A stretch of DNA of 64,000 nucleotides from Streptomyces sp. CB02923 (GCF_001905005.1 NZ_LWKZ01000026.1:372001-436000); one strand, 5' to 3'; positions 43,747-53,308 are shown, numbered from the stretch's first letter. Notes: a model not told the origin generated them from the letters alone. Translations and numbers: made by a program.

Positions 43747-46700
43747 GTGCCCAGGGGGATGAGTTACGCGGACGCGGTACGGCTGCTGGGTGGCACGGAC
43801 CACCCGGCCGTGGCGGTCCTCGACCGGCTGACCGGCGGCGCCCTCCTCGTGGCGACCGGCGGCGGGTCCGAGCTGGCGGTCAGCCTGTTCGACGCCAAGG
43901 GCGAGCTGACACAGCTCAGCCGGTCCCTGGTGTCCGGGCTGGCGGAACGGGCCCGCGGGCTGGGCCGGTTCGACCGTACGCAGCGGCTGGCCGCGGCACA
44001 CGCCATCGTCGTGCTGGCGGCGTACTTCGACACGGTCAAGGAGCTGGACCTCCCCTTCGACCGGCGGGAACTGACCGCGACCCGGGCAGAGGCGGTGCTA
44101 CTGGCCACGGGCAGCGCGCCGGGCACCGGCCGGCTCGCGTCGCTGGCGGACGAACTGCTGCGCGCCGAGGTGCCGGTGCCCGCGCCGCAGCGCCCGTACG
44201 AGAGCGAGCTGCTGGCGCTGGAGGGGTTCTACCGGGCCCTCTCCGACCGGCTCCTGGAGTGCGTGTCCGGCTGCGCGGCGTGGAGCGACGCACCGGAACG
44301 GGACCGGGAACGGGTGACGGCAGGTCTGCTGGAGACGACGCCCCCGCGGGCGGTGTCCGCCTACGAGATCATGTACCGGCGCCTGGCGGCGCAGTTCCCC
44401 GAGGTCGCCGTGTGGGTGAACCTGGTCGACCACCAGGCGACCCGCCACGAGATCCGGGACCTGGGCCGTACGCTGCGCCAGCTGGAGGAAGCCGTGGTCC
44501 GGGCGGCCGACGAGCAGGCCGCCGCACGCTACCTGGCGCTGAACCGCGCCTCCCGGGCGGCCATGGACACGCCGCTGCTGGCCCTGGAGGACCTCCCGGA
44601 GGGCCTGACGGTTCCCACGCTCGGCGAGGGCTACCTCACCCCGGACTTCAAGATGGCCGCCTTCGGTCCCGGCGACCGGCTGTCCGACGAGCACTGGTGG
44701 GACGACCGGCCCGTCCACCACGACCTGCAAGGTGCCCTCGCGGGCCTGCTCACCGCACCGCAGACCGTGCAGGCCCCGCTCCTCCTGCTGGGACAGCCGG
44801 GCTCGGGCAAGTCCGTGCTGACCCAGGTCCTGGCGGCCCGGCTGCCCGCGGAGGAGTTCCTCGTGGTCCGGGTGCCGCTGTCCGCCGTACCCGCCGACGC
44901 TTCGGTCCAGGACCAGATCGAGACGGCGGTCCGCGACGCCACCGGGGAGCCGGTCTCCTGGCCCGAGGCGGTGCGCACCGCGCCGCGGGCGCTGCCCGTG
45001 GTCCTGCTCGACGGCTTCGACGAACTCCTTCAGGCCACCGGCGTGCACCAGTCCGACTACGTGCAGCGGGTGGCCGCGTTCCAGCGTCGCGAGGCCACGC
45101 ACGGGCGCCCGCTGGCCGTGGTGGTCACCAGCCGTACCGCCGTCGCCGACCGGGCCCGGCTGTCGCCCGGCGGTGTCGCCGTACGGCTGGAGCCGTTCAG
45201 CGAAGCGCAGGTGACGCGGTGGCTCGGCCTGTGGAACCGTACGAACGCGGCGCACTTCCGCCGCCGCTCCTTGCGGCCCCTGCCACCCGGCCGGGTGCTC
45301 GCGCAGCCCGAACTGGGCAGCCAGCCACTGCTGTTGCTGATGCTCGCCCTGTACGACGCCGAGGACAACGCCTTCCAGGTCGAGGACACCGACCTGGCCG
45401 GCTTCGACCTCTACGACCGGCTGCTGGCCCGCTTCGCCGCGCGCGAGGTCCTCAAGCACGAGCCGGCGCTCGCGGACGAGCAGTTCACCCGCGCCGTGGA
45501 GTCCGAGCTGCTGTGCCTGTCCGTGACGGCCTTCGCCATGCTCAACCGCAACCGTCAGTGGATCACCGAGGCGGAGCTGACGGCGGACCTGGAAGTGCTG
45601 CTGCCGCAACGCACGGGCCCCGTCCGCCCCGCCGACCTGCGGGCCGCGCTGACGCCGGGCCAGGTCGTCGTCGGGCGGTTCTTCTTCATCCACCGCGCGG
45701 AGGCGACGCGGGACGGCGTACGGCTGCGGTCCTTCGAGTTCCTGCACTCCACCTTCGGCGAGTTCCTGGTGGCGCGCCTGGTGCTGCGCGAGCTCCAGGA
45801 CCTCGTCGGCGCCGCCCGTGCCGGCGTCTCCCGCGCCCGCCCGGCCGCCCCCGACGACGCCTTCCTCCACGCGCTGCTCTCGTGCGAAGCGCTGTCCGTC
45901 CGCGCCGCGACCCTCGCCTTCCTCGGCCAGGCGCTGGGCCGGCTGCCGGCCGAGCAGCGCACGACGCTGCGCCCGCTGCTGCTCCAGCTCTTCCAGTCCG
46001 CCCTGCTCGCCCGCCAGGAGCACACCTTCGACGGCTACCGGCCCGCGTCGCTCCCCGTACCGGCCCGGCACGCCGTCTGGGCCGGCAACCTCCTGCTGCT
46101 CCTGGTCCTGCTCGGCGGGGCGGTCCAGGGCCGTGAACTGTTCCCGGAAGGGGAACCGGCACACCACTGGAACCGGCTGATGACCCTGCTCAAATCGCAG
46201 CTCACGGCCGAGGGCTGGGACACGTTCGGGCGCGCCCTCTCCCTGGAACGCACCTGGCTGGAGGACCTCAAGGACATCCGCGTCCGCTGGTCCCTCCCGG
46301 ACTACGAGGCGGCACACGTCCCGGCGCCCGCGGTCGACCCGTACTGGACCTACGGCATGGCGCCCCTCAGCGAGCAGCGGGGCCACCTGTCCTGGATGCG
46401 CGGCGGGCACGAGCCCCTGCGCCAGGAGACGTTCCTGCTGTGCGACACGGACCGCGACGTCCTCCAGCACGCCCTGGAGCCGCTGTGTGAGGCCGGACTG
46501 GGCTACAGCATCACCGACTTCACCGGCTACTGGGAGAGCCACTGCCTCTCGGCGGCGAACGCCCTGCTCGCACTCTGGACCGCCCAGCACGAGGACGCCG
46601 ACGCACCCCAGCCCTCGGACCTGCACCGGACGGCCGTCACCATCGCCCTGCACAGCCTGCCCGGCGCGGAACCCGAATTCCAGGACTTCATCGAACGCTA

Positions 46701-46893
46701 TCTGCGCACCGTGCTCCACCAGTGGCGGGCGATGGGCCGGTATCCGAGCGAGGAGTGGGTGGAACGGACGATGGCGCTCATCCGCACCAACTACTCCGGC
46801 AACACCGCGGGCCAGGAGCTCGAACGCCAGGCGCGGGTGCTCTTCGCCCCCGAGGAGCACCCGGAACCGCCCTCCGGCTCCCGGCCCGGGTGA
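43747..46893 (+). CDS. NACHT-domain STAND NTPase (possible defence/cell-death sensor)
   Basis: 1048 residues from GTG 43747 (GGGGGG ribosome binding site; ATG 43699 and 43759 are alternatives). The N-terminal ~200 residues are helical with MSYADAVRLLGG, LVATGGGSELAVSLFDAKGE and HAIVVLAAYFDTVKEL, matching the NACHT N-terminal helical domains of actinobacteria. The NACHT core has Walker A LLLGQPGSGKSVL (about 346-358), Walker B PVVLLDGFDELLQ (about 417-429) with the paired acids, and SRTAVADRARL. The next helical part ends FEFLHSTFGEFLVARLVL, the F-H-xT-F-E-F motif of NACHT proteins. The C-terminal ~350 residues are a probable sensor. NACHT proteins include antiphage NLR-like systems. Confidence 0.85.
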   Translation: MPRGMSYADAVRLLGGTDHPAVAVLDRLTGGALLVATGGGSELAVSLFDAKGELTQLSRSLVSGLAERARGLGRFDRTQRLAAAHAIVVLAAYFDTVKELDLPFDRRELTATRAEAVLLATGSAPGTGRLASLADELLRAEVPVPAPQRPYESELLALEGFYRALSDRLLECVSGCAAWSDAPERDRERVTAGLLETTPPRAVSAYEIMYRRLAAQFPEVAVWVNLVDHQATRHEIRDLGRTLRQLEEAVVRAADEQAAARYLALNRASRAAMDTPLLALEDLPEGLTVPTLGEGYLTPDFKMAAFGPGDRLSDEHWWDDRPVHHDLQGALAGLLTAPQTVQAPLLLLGQPGSGKSVLTQVLAARLPAEEFLVVRVPLSAVPADASVQDQIETAVRDATGEPVSWPEAVRTAPRALPVVLLDGFDELLQATGVHQSDYVQRVAAFQRREATHGRPLAVVVTSRTAVADRARLSPGGVAVRLEPFSEAQVTRWLGLWNRTNAAHFRRRSLRPLPPGRVLAQPELGSQPLLLLMLALYDAEDNAFQVEDTDLAGFDLYDRLLARFAAREVLKHEPALADEQFTRAVESELLCLSVTAFAMLNRNRQWITEAELTADLEVLLPQRTGPVRPADLRAALTPGQVVVGRFFFIHRAEATRDGVRLRSFEFLHSTFGEFLVARLVLRELQDLVGAARAGVSRARPAAPDDAFLHALLSCEALSVRAATLAFLGQALGRLPAEQRTTLRPLLLQLFQSALLARQEHTFDGYRPASLPVPARHAVWAGNLLLLLVLLGGAVQGRELFPEGEPAHHWNRLMTLLKSQLTAEGWDTFGRALSLERTWLEDLKDIRVRWSLPDYEAAHVPAPAVDPYWTYGMAPLSEQRGHLSWMRGGHEPLRQETFLLCDTDRDVLQHALEPLCEAGLGYSITDFTGYWESHCLSAANALLALWTAQHEDADAPQPSDLHRTAVTIALHSLPGAEPEFQDFIERYLRTVLHQWRAMGRYPSEEWVERTMALIRTNYSGNTAGQELERQARVLFAPEEHPEPPSGSRPG

Positions 46894-46902
46894 CGCCGGG
46901 AG

Positions 46903-48393
46903 TCATACGGCGGCGTGCTGTACGTCGGAGGGCGCATCGCCGGTGACGCCGTGCTGCTCGTCCTCCGGACGGCCCTTCCTGGGGAGCAGGAAGGTGACGG
47001 CGAGGAACGCGACCAGCAGGCACGCCTGAGCGATGAGCGCGTGCTGGAAGCCACGGGTGAAGTCACCGGCCGCGGCGCGGGCGAAAAACACGGACCCGAA
47101 GACCGCGACGCCGACGGAGCCGCCGATGGACTGCACCGCGGACAGTACGCCGGAGGCGGAGCCGATCTCGCGGTCGTCGACCGCGGCGAGGATGAAGCTG
47201 AACAGAGGGGCGATCACCATGCCCGCGCCGACACCGGAGACCGCCACGCCCGGGGTAACGGACCAGACCGAGAACGACGCCGAGGAGAGACCGTCGAGCT
47301 CGAACCAGAGCAGCGCCGCACCGGCGAGCTGGACCAGCGGGCCGATCTGCAGGACCGCACGGCCGATCCGGTCCGCGAGGACCGCGCCGCTCACCGCGCC
47401 GCCGATCGCCGTACCCACCGCGAGCGGCAGGTTGCCCAGCCCCGCGTCGCCGGCGGTGAAGTGCCGGCCGATCTGGAGGAAGAGCGTCAGGACGAGCTGG
47501 GTGCCGACGAGGCCGCCGAAGAACAGGGCGATGCCGCCGAGCCCGACGGTGAAGGCGGGCTTGCGCAGCAGGCCCGGGGTGAGCAGCGGCTCCCGGCCCG
47601 CCGCGGCCGTACGGCGCTGCTGCAATGCGAACAGCGCGAAACCGACGGCCGAGGCGGCCATGCTCAGCCACGTCCACAGCGGCCAGCCGTCCTCCTGGCC
47701 CTGGTTCAGCGGCAGCACCAGCAGCGCGCAGGACGCCGCGACCAGCCCCGCGCCGGCCAGGTCGACCCGCACCGTGCGGTCGCCCGCCTTCTTCGGCACG
47801 AACTTCGCGGCGACGGCCAGTGCGGCGATGCCGACGGGCAGGTTGACCAGGAACACCGACCGCCAGCCGAGGCCGAAGAGGTCGCCTTCGACGAGGAAGC
47901 CGCCGAGGACCGGGCCGATGATGCCGCCCAGGCCGAGGACGGGACCGAAGATGCCGAAGACCTTGGTGAGCTCGGATCCGGCGAAGTTCTCCCGCAGCAG
48001 GCCCAGCCCCTGCGGGAGCAGCATCGCCCCGGCGGTGCCCTGGAGCAGCCGGAAGACGATCAGCGACCCGGTGTCCGGGGCCAGTGCGCACAGCAGTGAA
48101 CCGGCCGTGAAGGCGGTCAGGCCGGTCAGGAACATCCGGCGGCGTCCGTAGCGGTCACCGAGCCGTCCGCCGAGTACCAGACCGGCTCCCAGGGCGAGGG
48201 CATAGCCGCCGATCACCCATTGCAGGCCCACGGTGCCCATGCCCAGGGACTCCTCCAGGGCGGGGCCGGCGACGTTGACGATCGAGGCGTCCAGGAGGTC
48301 CATGACTTCGGCGGCGAGCATCACCACCAGGATCAGCCATCGCCACCGGTAGGGCTCGGTGGCCTCGTCGTGGGTGGGGGACGGGTCGCGCAT
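46903..48393 (-). CDS. DHA2-family (EmrB/QacA) drug efflux MFS transporter
   Basis: 496 residues; GGAGGT 7 bases upstream favours ATG 48393. Fourteen helices fit the DHA2 family. Signatures are LLDASIVNVAGPALEESLG (motif D1), GGRLGDRYGRRRMFLTG (motif A) and GSLIVFRLLQGTAGAMLLPQG (in part: RLLQGTAGAMLLPQ; motif B). It should export hydrophobic drugs or natural products using the proton gradient. It is divergent from a MarR regulator with a short AT-rich operator region between them, the classical drug-pump arrangement. Confidence 0.92.
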   Translation of the reverse strand: MRDPSPTHDEATEPYRWRWLILVVMLAAEVMDLLDASIVNVAGPALEESLGMGTVGLQWVIGGYALALGAGLVLGGRLGDRYGRRRMFLTGLTAFTAGSLLCALAPDTGSLIVFRLLQGTAGAMLLPQGLGLLRENFAGSELTKVFGIFGPVLGLGGIIGPVLGGFLVEGDLFGLGWRSVFLVNLPVGIAALAVAAKFVPKKAGDRTVRVDLAGAGLVAASCALLVLPLNQGQEDGWPLWTWLSMAASAVGFALFALQQRRTAAAGREPLLTPGLLRKPAFTVGLGGIALFFGGLVGTQLVLTLFLQIGRHFTAGDAGLGNLPLAVGTAIGGAVSGAVLADRIGRAVLQIGPLVQLAGAALLWFELDGLSSASFSVWSVTPGVAVSGVGAGMVIAPLFSFILAAVDDREIGSASGVLSAVQSIGGSVGVAVFGSVFFARAAAGDFTRGFQHALIAQACLLVAFLAVTFLLPRKGRPEDEQHGVTGDAPSDVQHAAV

Positions 48394-48409
48394 CCTCAAT
48401 ACCTCCATC

Positions 48410-48435
48410 ATGAAGTAATTCCACGATGAAGGTAA
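48410..48435. promoter_or_regulatory. Direct-repeat operator candidate between efflux pump and MarR gene
   Basis: ATGAAGTAA (48410-48418) and ATGAAGGTAA (48426-48435) are direct repeats 16 bp apart, flanked by TACCT at 48400 and AGGTA at 48430-48434, which are complementary. The stretch lies between divergent starts at 48393 and 48507 and is the only AT-rich part of the gap. Confidence 0.4.
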
Positions 48436-48506
48436 AGTGGGGGCGATAGGTTGTCAAAGAGAGCCGCCGCGGACCACGTGGCAGGAGAGAAAGGTGGCGA
48501 GCCTCC

Positions 48507-48995
48507 GTGGAAGACGCGATGCGCGAGACCATGGCGGCGCGGCGTGCGCGGCTGATGGAAGGGCTGCGGAGCTACGGCGGCCACTACGCCGAACTCAGCC
48601 GGCGCTTCGCCGCCTGGCTGGGCCTGCACTCCACCGACGCGACCGCGGTCCTGGAGATCGCCGCCGCCGAGGAGCGGGGCACCCCGCTCTCACCAGCCCG
48701 TCTGAGCGAACGCATCGGACTGTCCACGGGCGCCACCACCGCGCTCCTGAACCGCCTCGAAGCGGCCGGGCACATCACCCGCACCCGCGAACACTCCGAC
48801 CGGCGCGTCGTCACCCTGCGCGGTGGCGCGCACATCCAGGAACGCGCGGACGAGTTCTTCGGCCCGCTCGCCCACCGCCTGGACGCCGCGATGTCCCCCT
48901 ACCCGCCGGAGCTCCTGGAGCGTTTCGAGTCCTTCCTCACCGACCTGAACGCCGCCATGAGCACCCACCTCGCCGAGCGGGACACGGACGCCTGA
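48507..48995 (+). CDS. MarR-family transcriptional regulator
   Basis: 162 residues from GTG 48507 (ATG 48519 is an alternative; neither has a strong ribosome binding site). The HTH and wing are LSPARLSERIGLSTGATTAL, LLNRLEAAGHITRTREHSD and RRVVTLRGG, the classical MarR pattern. It faces away from the DHA2 pump gene, which it is expected to repress in the absence of an inducing drug. No other target is suggested by context. Confidence 0.9.
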   Translation: MEDAMRETMAARRARLMEGLRSYGGHYAELSRRFAAWLGLHSTDATAVLEIAAAEERGTPLSPARLSERIGLSTGATTALLNRLEAAGHITRTREHSDRRVVTLRGGAHIQERADEFFGPLAHRLDAAMSPYPPELLERFESFLTDLNAAMSTHLAERDTDA

Positions 48996-49192
48996 CCGCC
49001 CGGGACACGAGGGCCCGACCGCCCGGGGCACGAGAGCCCGACCTCCCGGCCGCCGTCACGCCGTCACGCGTCCGGAAGTCGTCCACCGACTTGCCGGATT
49101 CGTTGTCGGGGTGAACGGGGGGCCGCTTGCATGTCCCTGTCCACAACAGTGACGGCTGCCGGGCACGGGGGCAGACGGCGAGAGGGGTCACC

Positions 49193-52048
49193 TTGCGTGA
49201 GCGCAGAGCACGTGACGGACGGGCGGAGCCGGAGAGACCGGACGGTCCGGGAGGGTTACGCGGGCCGCGTGGAGCGGCCGGGACACGGAAGGGTTTCGCC
49301 GGTGCGGCGGCGCTGATGGGCGCCGCCGCACTGCTGATTCCGGCGGTGCCCGCAGGAGCGGCGCCCGCGGCACGGCCGGCCGCCCCCGGTGAGGTGGTGC
49401 CGGGACAGCGCACCGCCACGCCCGCGCTGGTGGACGGCATCCGGGAAGCGGCCGAGGCCACGGGCAGCCCGGCCGACGCGGCGCGCGGACACCTCGCGGC
49501 GCGGGAGGGCCGATACCACATCGGCGATCCGGGTCGCGACCTGCGGACCGTACAGACCGTGGACGCGGGCGGCCACGAGATCGTGCGGCTTCAGCAGAAG
49601 CACCGGGGCGTGGACGTCCTGGGCGGGCAGTACGTGGTGCGCATGGAGCACCAGGGCGGCGAGCGGGTCGTCACCGGCACCTCCGGGAAGTACTTCACCG
49701 GGCTGCGGACCGGCGTCGAACCCGCGGTGGACGGGGCCCTGGCCGTCGAGCGGGCCGTCGACGCGGCCACGGACCAGCTCCTGAACCACCGGCTGCCCCG
49801 GCCCGACGCGCAGCCGCTGACCGGCACCGACCGCGGGCTGGTCGTCCTCCCCCGGGGCGCGGGCGTGCTCACCCGGCACGTGACCGTACGCGGCACCCAC
49901 CCCGTCACCGGCGTTCCGGTGCTGCACGAGGTCTACGTCGACGCGCAGGCCGGGTACCCGGTGCTCCAGTACAGCGGGATCAAGACGTTCCGTCCCCCGG
50001 AGACCGGCACGGCGGCCCCCGCGCCGCAGGGCAGGCGCGCCGGAGCGAGCGCCCTCCGCGCCGAGGAGCCGGGTGTCAAGGGCTCCGGAGTCAAGTACGA
50101 CGGCAAGACCGTCGAACTCCCCGTCGCCTACGAGGAGTCGCGCACGGCGTACGTACTGCGGGACCACACCCGGATGGCGGGCACCAGCAAGAACACCCTG
50201 TCCACGTGGGACGCGCGCGGCAAGGACGTCGGCGACGTCTCCGGGCCGTGGCCGTACGACATCCTGGAGTTCGCCTCCCCGACCCCGGCCTTCGGACCGG
50301 AAGCCACCGAAGCGGGCGCGGTCGACGCGCACTGGGCCGCCGGCAAGGTCTACGACTACTACCGGGACCGGCACGGCCGCGACAGCCTGGACGGCCGGGG
50401 CATGGCCGTCAACTCGCTGGTGGGCGTGACGCAGTCCGGGCAGCCGTACATCAACGCCTTCTGGGACGGCTCCAAGATGGTCTACGGCGCCGGTGACGCG
50501 GAGTACCGCACGCTCTCCGCCGGTCTGGACGTCGTCGGGCACGAGATGACCCACGGCGTCGTGGAGCACTCCGCCAACCTCGTCTACGCGGGCCAGTCCG
50601 GCGCCCTGAACGAGGCCGTCGCCGACTACTTCGGCAACGCCATCGAGACGGACACCTACGGCATCCCCATGGACAGCCCCGACTCCGGGCTGCTGGGCGA
50701 GACGCTGTGCCGGACCAAGCCCCCGGGCACCTGCGCGACCCGCGACCTCAACGACGGCCGGACCACCTCGAAGTCCTTCCTCGGAGTGTCGCTGGCCACC
50801 GACAACGGCGGCGTCCACCTCAACTCCACGATCTTCGCGGGCGCCCTGTGGGATCTGCGCGAGGACCTCGGCCAAACCCTCGCCGACAAGATCGTCTACA
50901 AGGCGCTGACCGAGTACCTGACGCCGCTGGACGGCTTCACCGAGGGCCGCGCCGCGGTGCTCGCCGCCGCCCGCGACCTCCACGCGACGGAAGCGCAACT
51001 GCGCACCGCCGAGCGGGCGTTCAGCGCCCACGGCGTCGTACCGGGCTGGGAACTGGCGATGGGCGTCGACTCCGACCCGCTCCTGGGCCGGATCAACACG
51101 GACGGCTCCTCGACCGGTGCGGGCGGCGGCTGGTGGGCGGCGTCCAAGTCCAACGAGGTCGGCACCGAACCGTACTCGGTGTGGGCCGGGCGGGCCGACG
51201 GCACCGGAGCGCTCAAGCTGATGAGCCCCAACGACGGGCGCTACCACGTGCACCCGGCCACCGACGGCAGAACGGTGGTGTGGCTGGCGTACCACCGCAG
51301 GTCCATGGACATCCTCGCCCGGCCGATCGCGGGCGGGCCGGTCAAGACGCTGTGGTCGGGCCGGCGGGGCGCCTCCGACCTGCGGGTCGAAGGCGACGTG
51401 GTGGTGTTCGAGACGCGGCCCCGGCCGGTCGGCGAGAGCGTACGGTACGTACGGCTGAGCGACCCGACCGCGGTGAAGGTGAACGACGAGCCCGGCCTGC
51501 GCACCGTGCATCCGTCCATCGCGCACGGCCGGATCGCCTACGGCACCATCCGCCGGGACGGCCCCACCCGCATCTACGGCGTGGAGACACTGGACCTGAA
51601 GACGGGCAAGCGCACGCAGATGGGGCAGCTCGGCACCCCCGCCCGCATCGGGCAGACCGCGATCACCGGCAAGCATGTGTTCTGGCTGGTCCCCACGGAC
51701 GACGACTCGGGCCGTACGGCACTGCGCCGCGCCGGTCTGGACGGTACGGCGGTGACGGACCTCAGCCCCGGCGACGGCCCGGACGCCCTGCGCGCCTCCG
51801 AACTCGTCGGCACGGACGAGGCGGTGACCGTCACCGCGTCGACGCCCGACACCGTGTACCGCAACGAGACGCTGTCCAAGCTGTGGCAGTTCTCGGCCGA
51901 CAGCGGTCAGCGGTCCCGGGTGTCCTGCAACCGCGGCGAACAGGCATGGCCCGCCATGCCGGGCGGCCGTCAGGTGGTGTGGGTGGACGGCACGGCCGGC
52001 TACACCGACCTGGTCACACGGACCCGTCCGGCCGGACGCTGCGGCTGA
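49193..52048 (+). CDS. Secreted M4 (thermolysin-like) metallopeptidase with propeller C-terminus
   Basis: 951 residues from TTG 49193 (GAGAGGGG upstream). After a long Arg-rich n-region and a hydrophobic core (GAAALMGAAALLIPAVPAGA), there is an FTP/PepSY pro-region (HRGVDVLGGQYVVRMEHQGG) and the peptidase: VVGHEMTHGVVEHSANL with His450-Glu451-His454 and GALNEAVADYFGN with Glu474. From about residue 620 the enzyme is followed by ~330 residues of TolB/WD40-like beta-propeller repeats (GADGT..., RADGTGALKLMSPNDGRYHV, DLKTGKRTQMGQLG). It is a neutral zinc protease secreted for peptide feeding. The added propeller may bind wall or substrate. Confidence 0.9.
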   Translation: MRERRARDGRAEPERPDGPGGLRGPRGAAGTRKGFAGAAALMGAAALLIPAVPAGAAPAARPAAPGEVVPGQRTATPALVDGIREAAEATGSPADAARGHLAAREGRYHIGDPGRDLRTVQTVDAGGHEIVRLQQKHRGVDVLGGQYVVRMEHQGGERVVTGTSGKYFTGLRTGVEPAVDGALAVERAVDAATDQLLNHRLPRPDAQPLTGTDRGLVVLPRGAGVLTRHVTVRGTHPVTGVPVLHEVYVDAQAGYPVLQYSGIKTFRPPETGTAAPAPQGRRAGASALRAEEPGVKGSGVKYDGKTVELPVAYEESRTAYVLRDHTRMAGTSKNTLSTWDARGKDVGDVSGPWPYDILEFASPTPAFGPEATEAGAVDAHWAAGKVYDYYRDRHGRDSLDGRGMAVNSLVGVTQSGQPYINAFWDGSKMVYGAGDAEYRTLSAGLDVVGHEMTHGVVEHSANLVYAGQSGALNEAVADYFGNAIETDTYGIPMDSPDSGLLGETLCRTKPPGTCATRDLNDGRTTSKSFLGVSLATDNGGVHLNSTIFAGALWDLREDLGQTLADKIVYKALTEYLTPLDGFTEGRAAVLAAARDLHATEAQLRTAERAFSAHGVVPGWELAMGVDSDPLLGRINTDGSSTGAGGGWWAASKSNEVGTEPYSVWAGRADGTGALKLMSPNDGRYHVHPATDGRTVVWLAYHRRSMDILARPIAGGPVKTLWSGRRGASDLRVEGDVVVFETRPRPVGESVRYVRLSDPTAVKVNDEPGLRTVHPSIAHGRIAYGTIRRDGPTRIYGVETLDLKTGKRTQMGQLGTPARIGQTAITGKHVFWLVPTDDDSGRTALRRAGLDGTAVTDLSPGDGPDALRASELVGTDEAVTVTASTPDTVYRNETLSKLWQFSADSGQRSRVSCNRGEQAWPAMPGGRQVVWVDGTAGYTDLVTRTRPAGRCG

Positions 52049-52062
52049 CACCGGGTGAACGG

Positions 52063-52095
52063 GGCGGGCAGCCGGTGCTTCGCCGGCTGCCCGCC
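52063..52095 (+). terminator. Strong hairpin after the M4 protease gene
   Basis: GGCGGGCAGCCGG (52063-52075) pairs perfectly with CCGGCTGCCCGCC (52083-52095) around a 7-base loop, 14 bases after the stop. There is no T tract; the 13-bp GC stem is strong enough for a Streptomyces-type terminator. Confidence 0.7.
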
Positions 52096-52141
52096 ACGAC
52101 GACCGCGGGGGCCGACGCAGACAATTAATACGCTGATTCGA

Positions 52142-52161
52142 TTCACCCTAAATAGAGTGAA
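52142..52161 (+). promoter_or_regulatory. Palindrome in the chaplin promoter region
   Basis: TTCACCCT (52142-52149) and AGAGTGAA (52154-52161) are complementary at 7 of 8 positions around AAAT. The region 52120-52215 is the AT-richest part near the chaplin gene and should hold its promoter; the palindrome is a likely operator for a developmental regulator. Confidence 0.45.
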
Positions 52162-52300
52162 CACCTTCCGTTTTCAGCGACAAACGACGCCGCATCGGGT
52201 TGATTAGGGGGCGGCGGCCCACCAGCCGCGGCGGCGGGCACCGTGCGCTCTCCGCCAGGCCGCCTGTCCTTTTTTCTCAATGTACGAGGAGCAACATTCC

Positions 52301-52540
52301 ATGTCGCGTGTCATCAAGACTGCCGTCGCCGCCGCGGGAACCTGCGCCATCCTCCTGGGCGGCGCGAGCCTCGCGACTGCCGACTCCGGGGCCCAGGGCG
52401 CGGCGCTGAACTCGCCGGGCGTACTGTCCGGCAACACCGTGCAGGTCCCGGTCCACGTGCCGGTCAACGCCTGCGGCAACACCATCAACGTCGTCGGCCT
52501 GCTCAACCCGACCTTCGGCAACACCTGCGTCAACTCCTGA
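52301..52540 (+). CDS. Short chaplin (aerial hypha coat protein)
   Basis: 79 residues with GAGGAG 9 bases before ATG 52301. A Sec signal peptide (VIKTAVAAAGTCAILLGGAS, cleavage near ATA) is followed by one chaplin domain: GALNSPGVLSGNTVQVPVHV-type start, then VNACGNTINVVGLLNPTFGN and TCVN. The two conserved cysteines are present. There is no sorting signal, so it is a short, non-anchored chaplin. Chaplins assemble into amyloid fibres that lower surface tension and coat aerial hyphae and spores in Streptomyces. This gene is strong evidence for the organism type. Confidence 0.95.
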   Translation: MSRVIKTAVAAAGTCAILLGGASLATADSGAQGAALNSPGVLSGNTVQVPVHVPVNACGNTINVVGLLNPTFGNTCVNS

Positions 52541-52595
52541 CGTTGACCATCTGACGCGCCCCGCCACCGAGCGACACGGCGCGCAAATCCCCGGT

Positions 52596-52630
52596 GCGGG
52601 GCGGCTGGATGGCCGCCCCGCATCTTTTTT
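52596..52630 (+). terminator. Intrinsic terminator after the chaplin gene
   Basis: GCGGGGCGGC (52596-52605) pairs perfectly with GCCGCCCCGC (52612-52621), followed by ATCTTTTTT. This is the clearest rho-independent terminator in the window. Confidence 0.92.
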
Positions 52631-52699
52631 CTGCCCGGACGGTTCCGGGCCCCCTGCGTGATGCGCCTGCGGCGCCCCGCGCTTACCCCGACTCCCGAA

Positions 52700-53228
52700 T
52701 CACGTACCCGGCGGCGGCAGTCGTGTGGGGTTTTCGTTGGTGAGTATGCAGTCCATCCGGTGTTTGATGTGTTCCTTGTATTCGGGGTGGGTCAGGACGT
52801 AGAAACGTTCCTCGTGAATGGCGCGTACCACCTCGTTGCCGATGGTGCGGGGTCGGGTGCCGAACTTCTGGAAGGAGTGGCGTGCCTCGTCGGCCGACCA
52901 GCCGGGCGGAATCGTGCCGGCGTCGGAGAGGCGGGCCGGGCGGTTGCGCTGGGAGAGGTAGATCTTCGTGTCGACGAGGCCTGGGCACAGTACGGATATC
53001 CGTGGCTTGCGGCCGCCCTCGACGAGTTCGAGGTGGACCGTCTCCGACAGGGAGACGACGGCTGTCTTCGTCGCCCCGTAGAGCGAGCCGCCCGTCAGCA
53101 GGCCTGCCAGGGACGCGGTGTTGACGATGTGCGCTTCCTCGTTCTGCTCGATCATGAGCGGCAGGAAGGTGTCCGATTCCGCTCGCGGCGCCGGTGACGA
53201 CGGCGGTCTTGTCCCTCAGATCGTCCAT
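52700..53228 (-). pseudogene. Short-chain dehydrogenase with internal deletion
   Basis: Reading from ATG 53228, the start MDDLRDKTAVVTGAASGIG is the normal SDR nucleotide-binding motif. At about 53172 it jumps, out of frame, straight to the segment TFLPLMIEQNEEAHIVNTAS that normally lies about 110 residues later. The rest is normal: GSLYGATKTAVVSLSE with the Tyr-x-x-x-Lys pair, ISVLCPGLVDT, then the C-terminus to 52700. Roughly 330 bp, with the cofactor and catalytic Asn region, are missing. The C-terminal fragment could still be translated from ATG 53155, but it cannot bind NAD(P). It is a broken gene. Confidence 0.82.
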
Positions 53229-53308
53229 GTCCCCTCCGATCATGGCCGAGCCGCATCGGCCCCGAGACCGGAGTCCGTCCGGCGCCAGGCCGTCGGCCGT
53301 CGCCCCCG

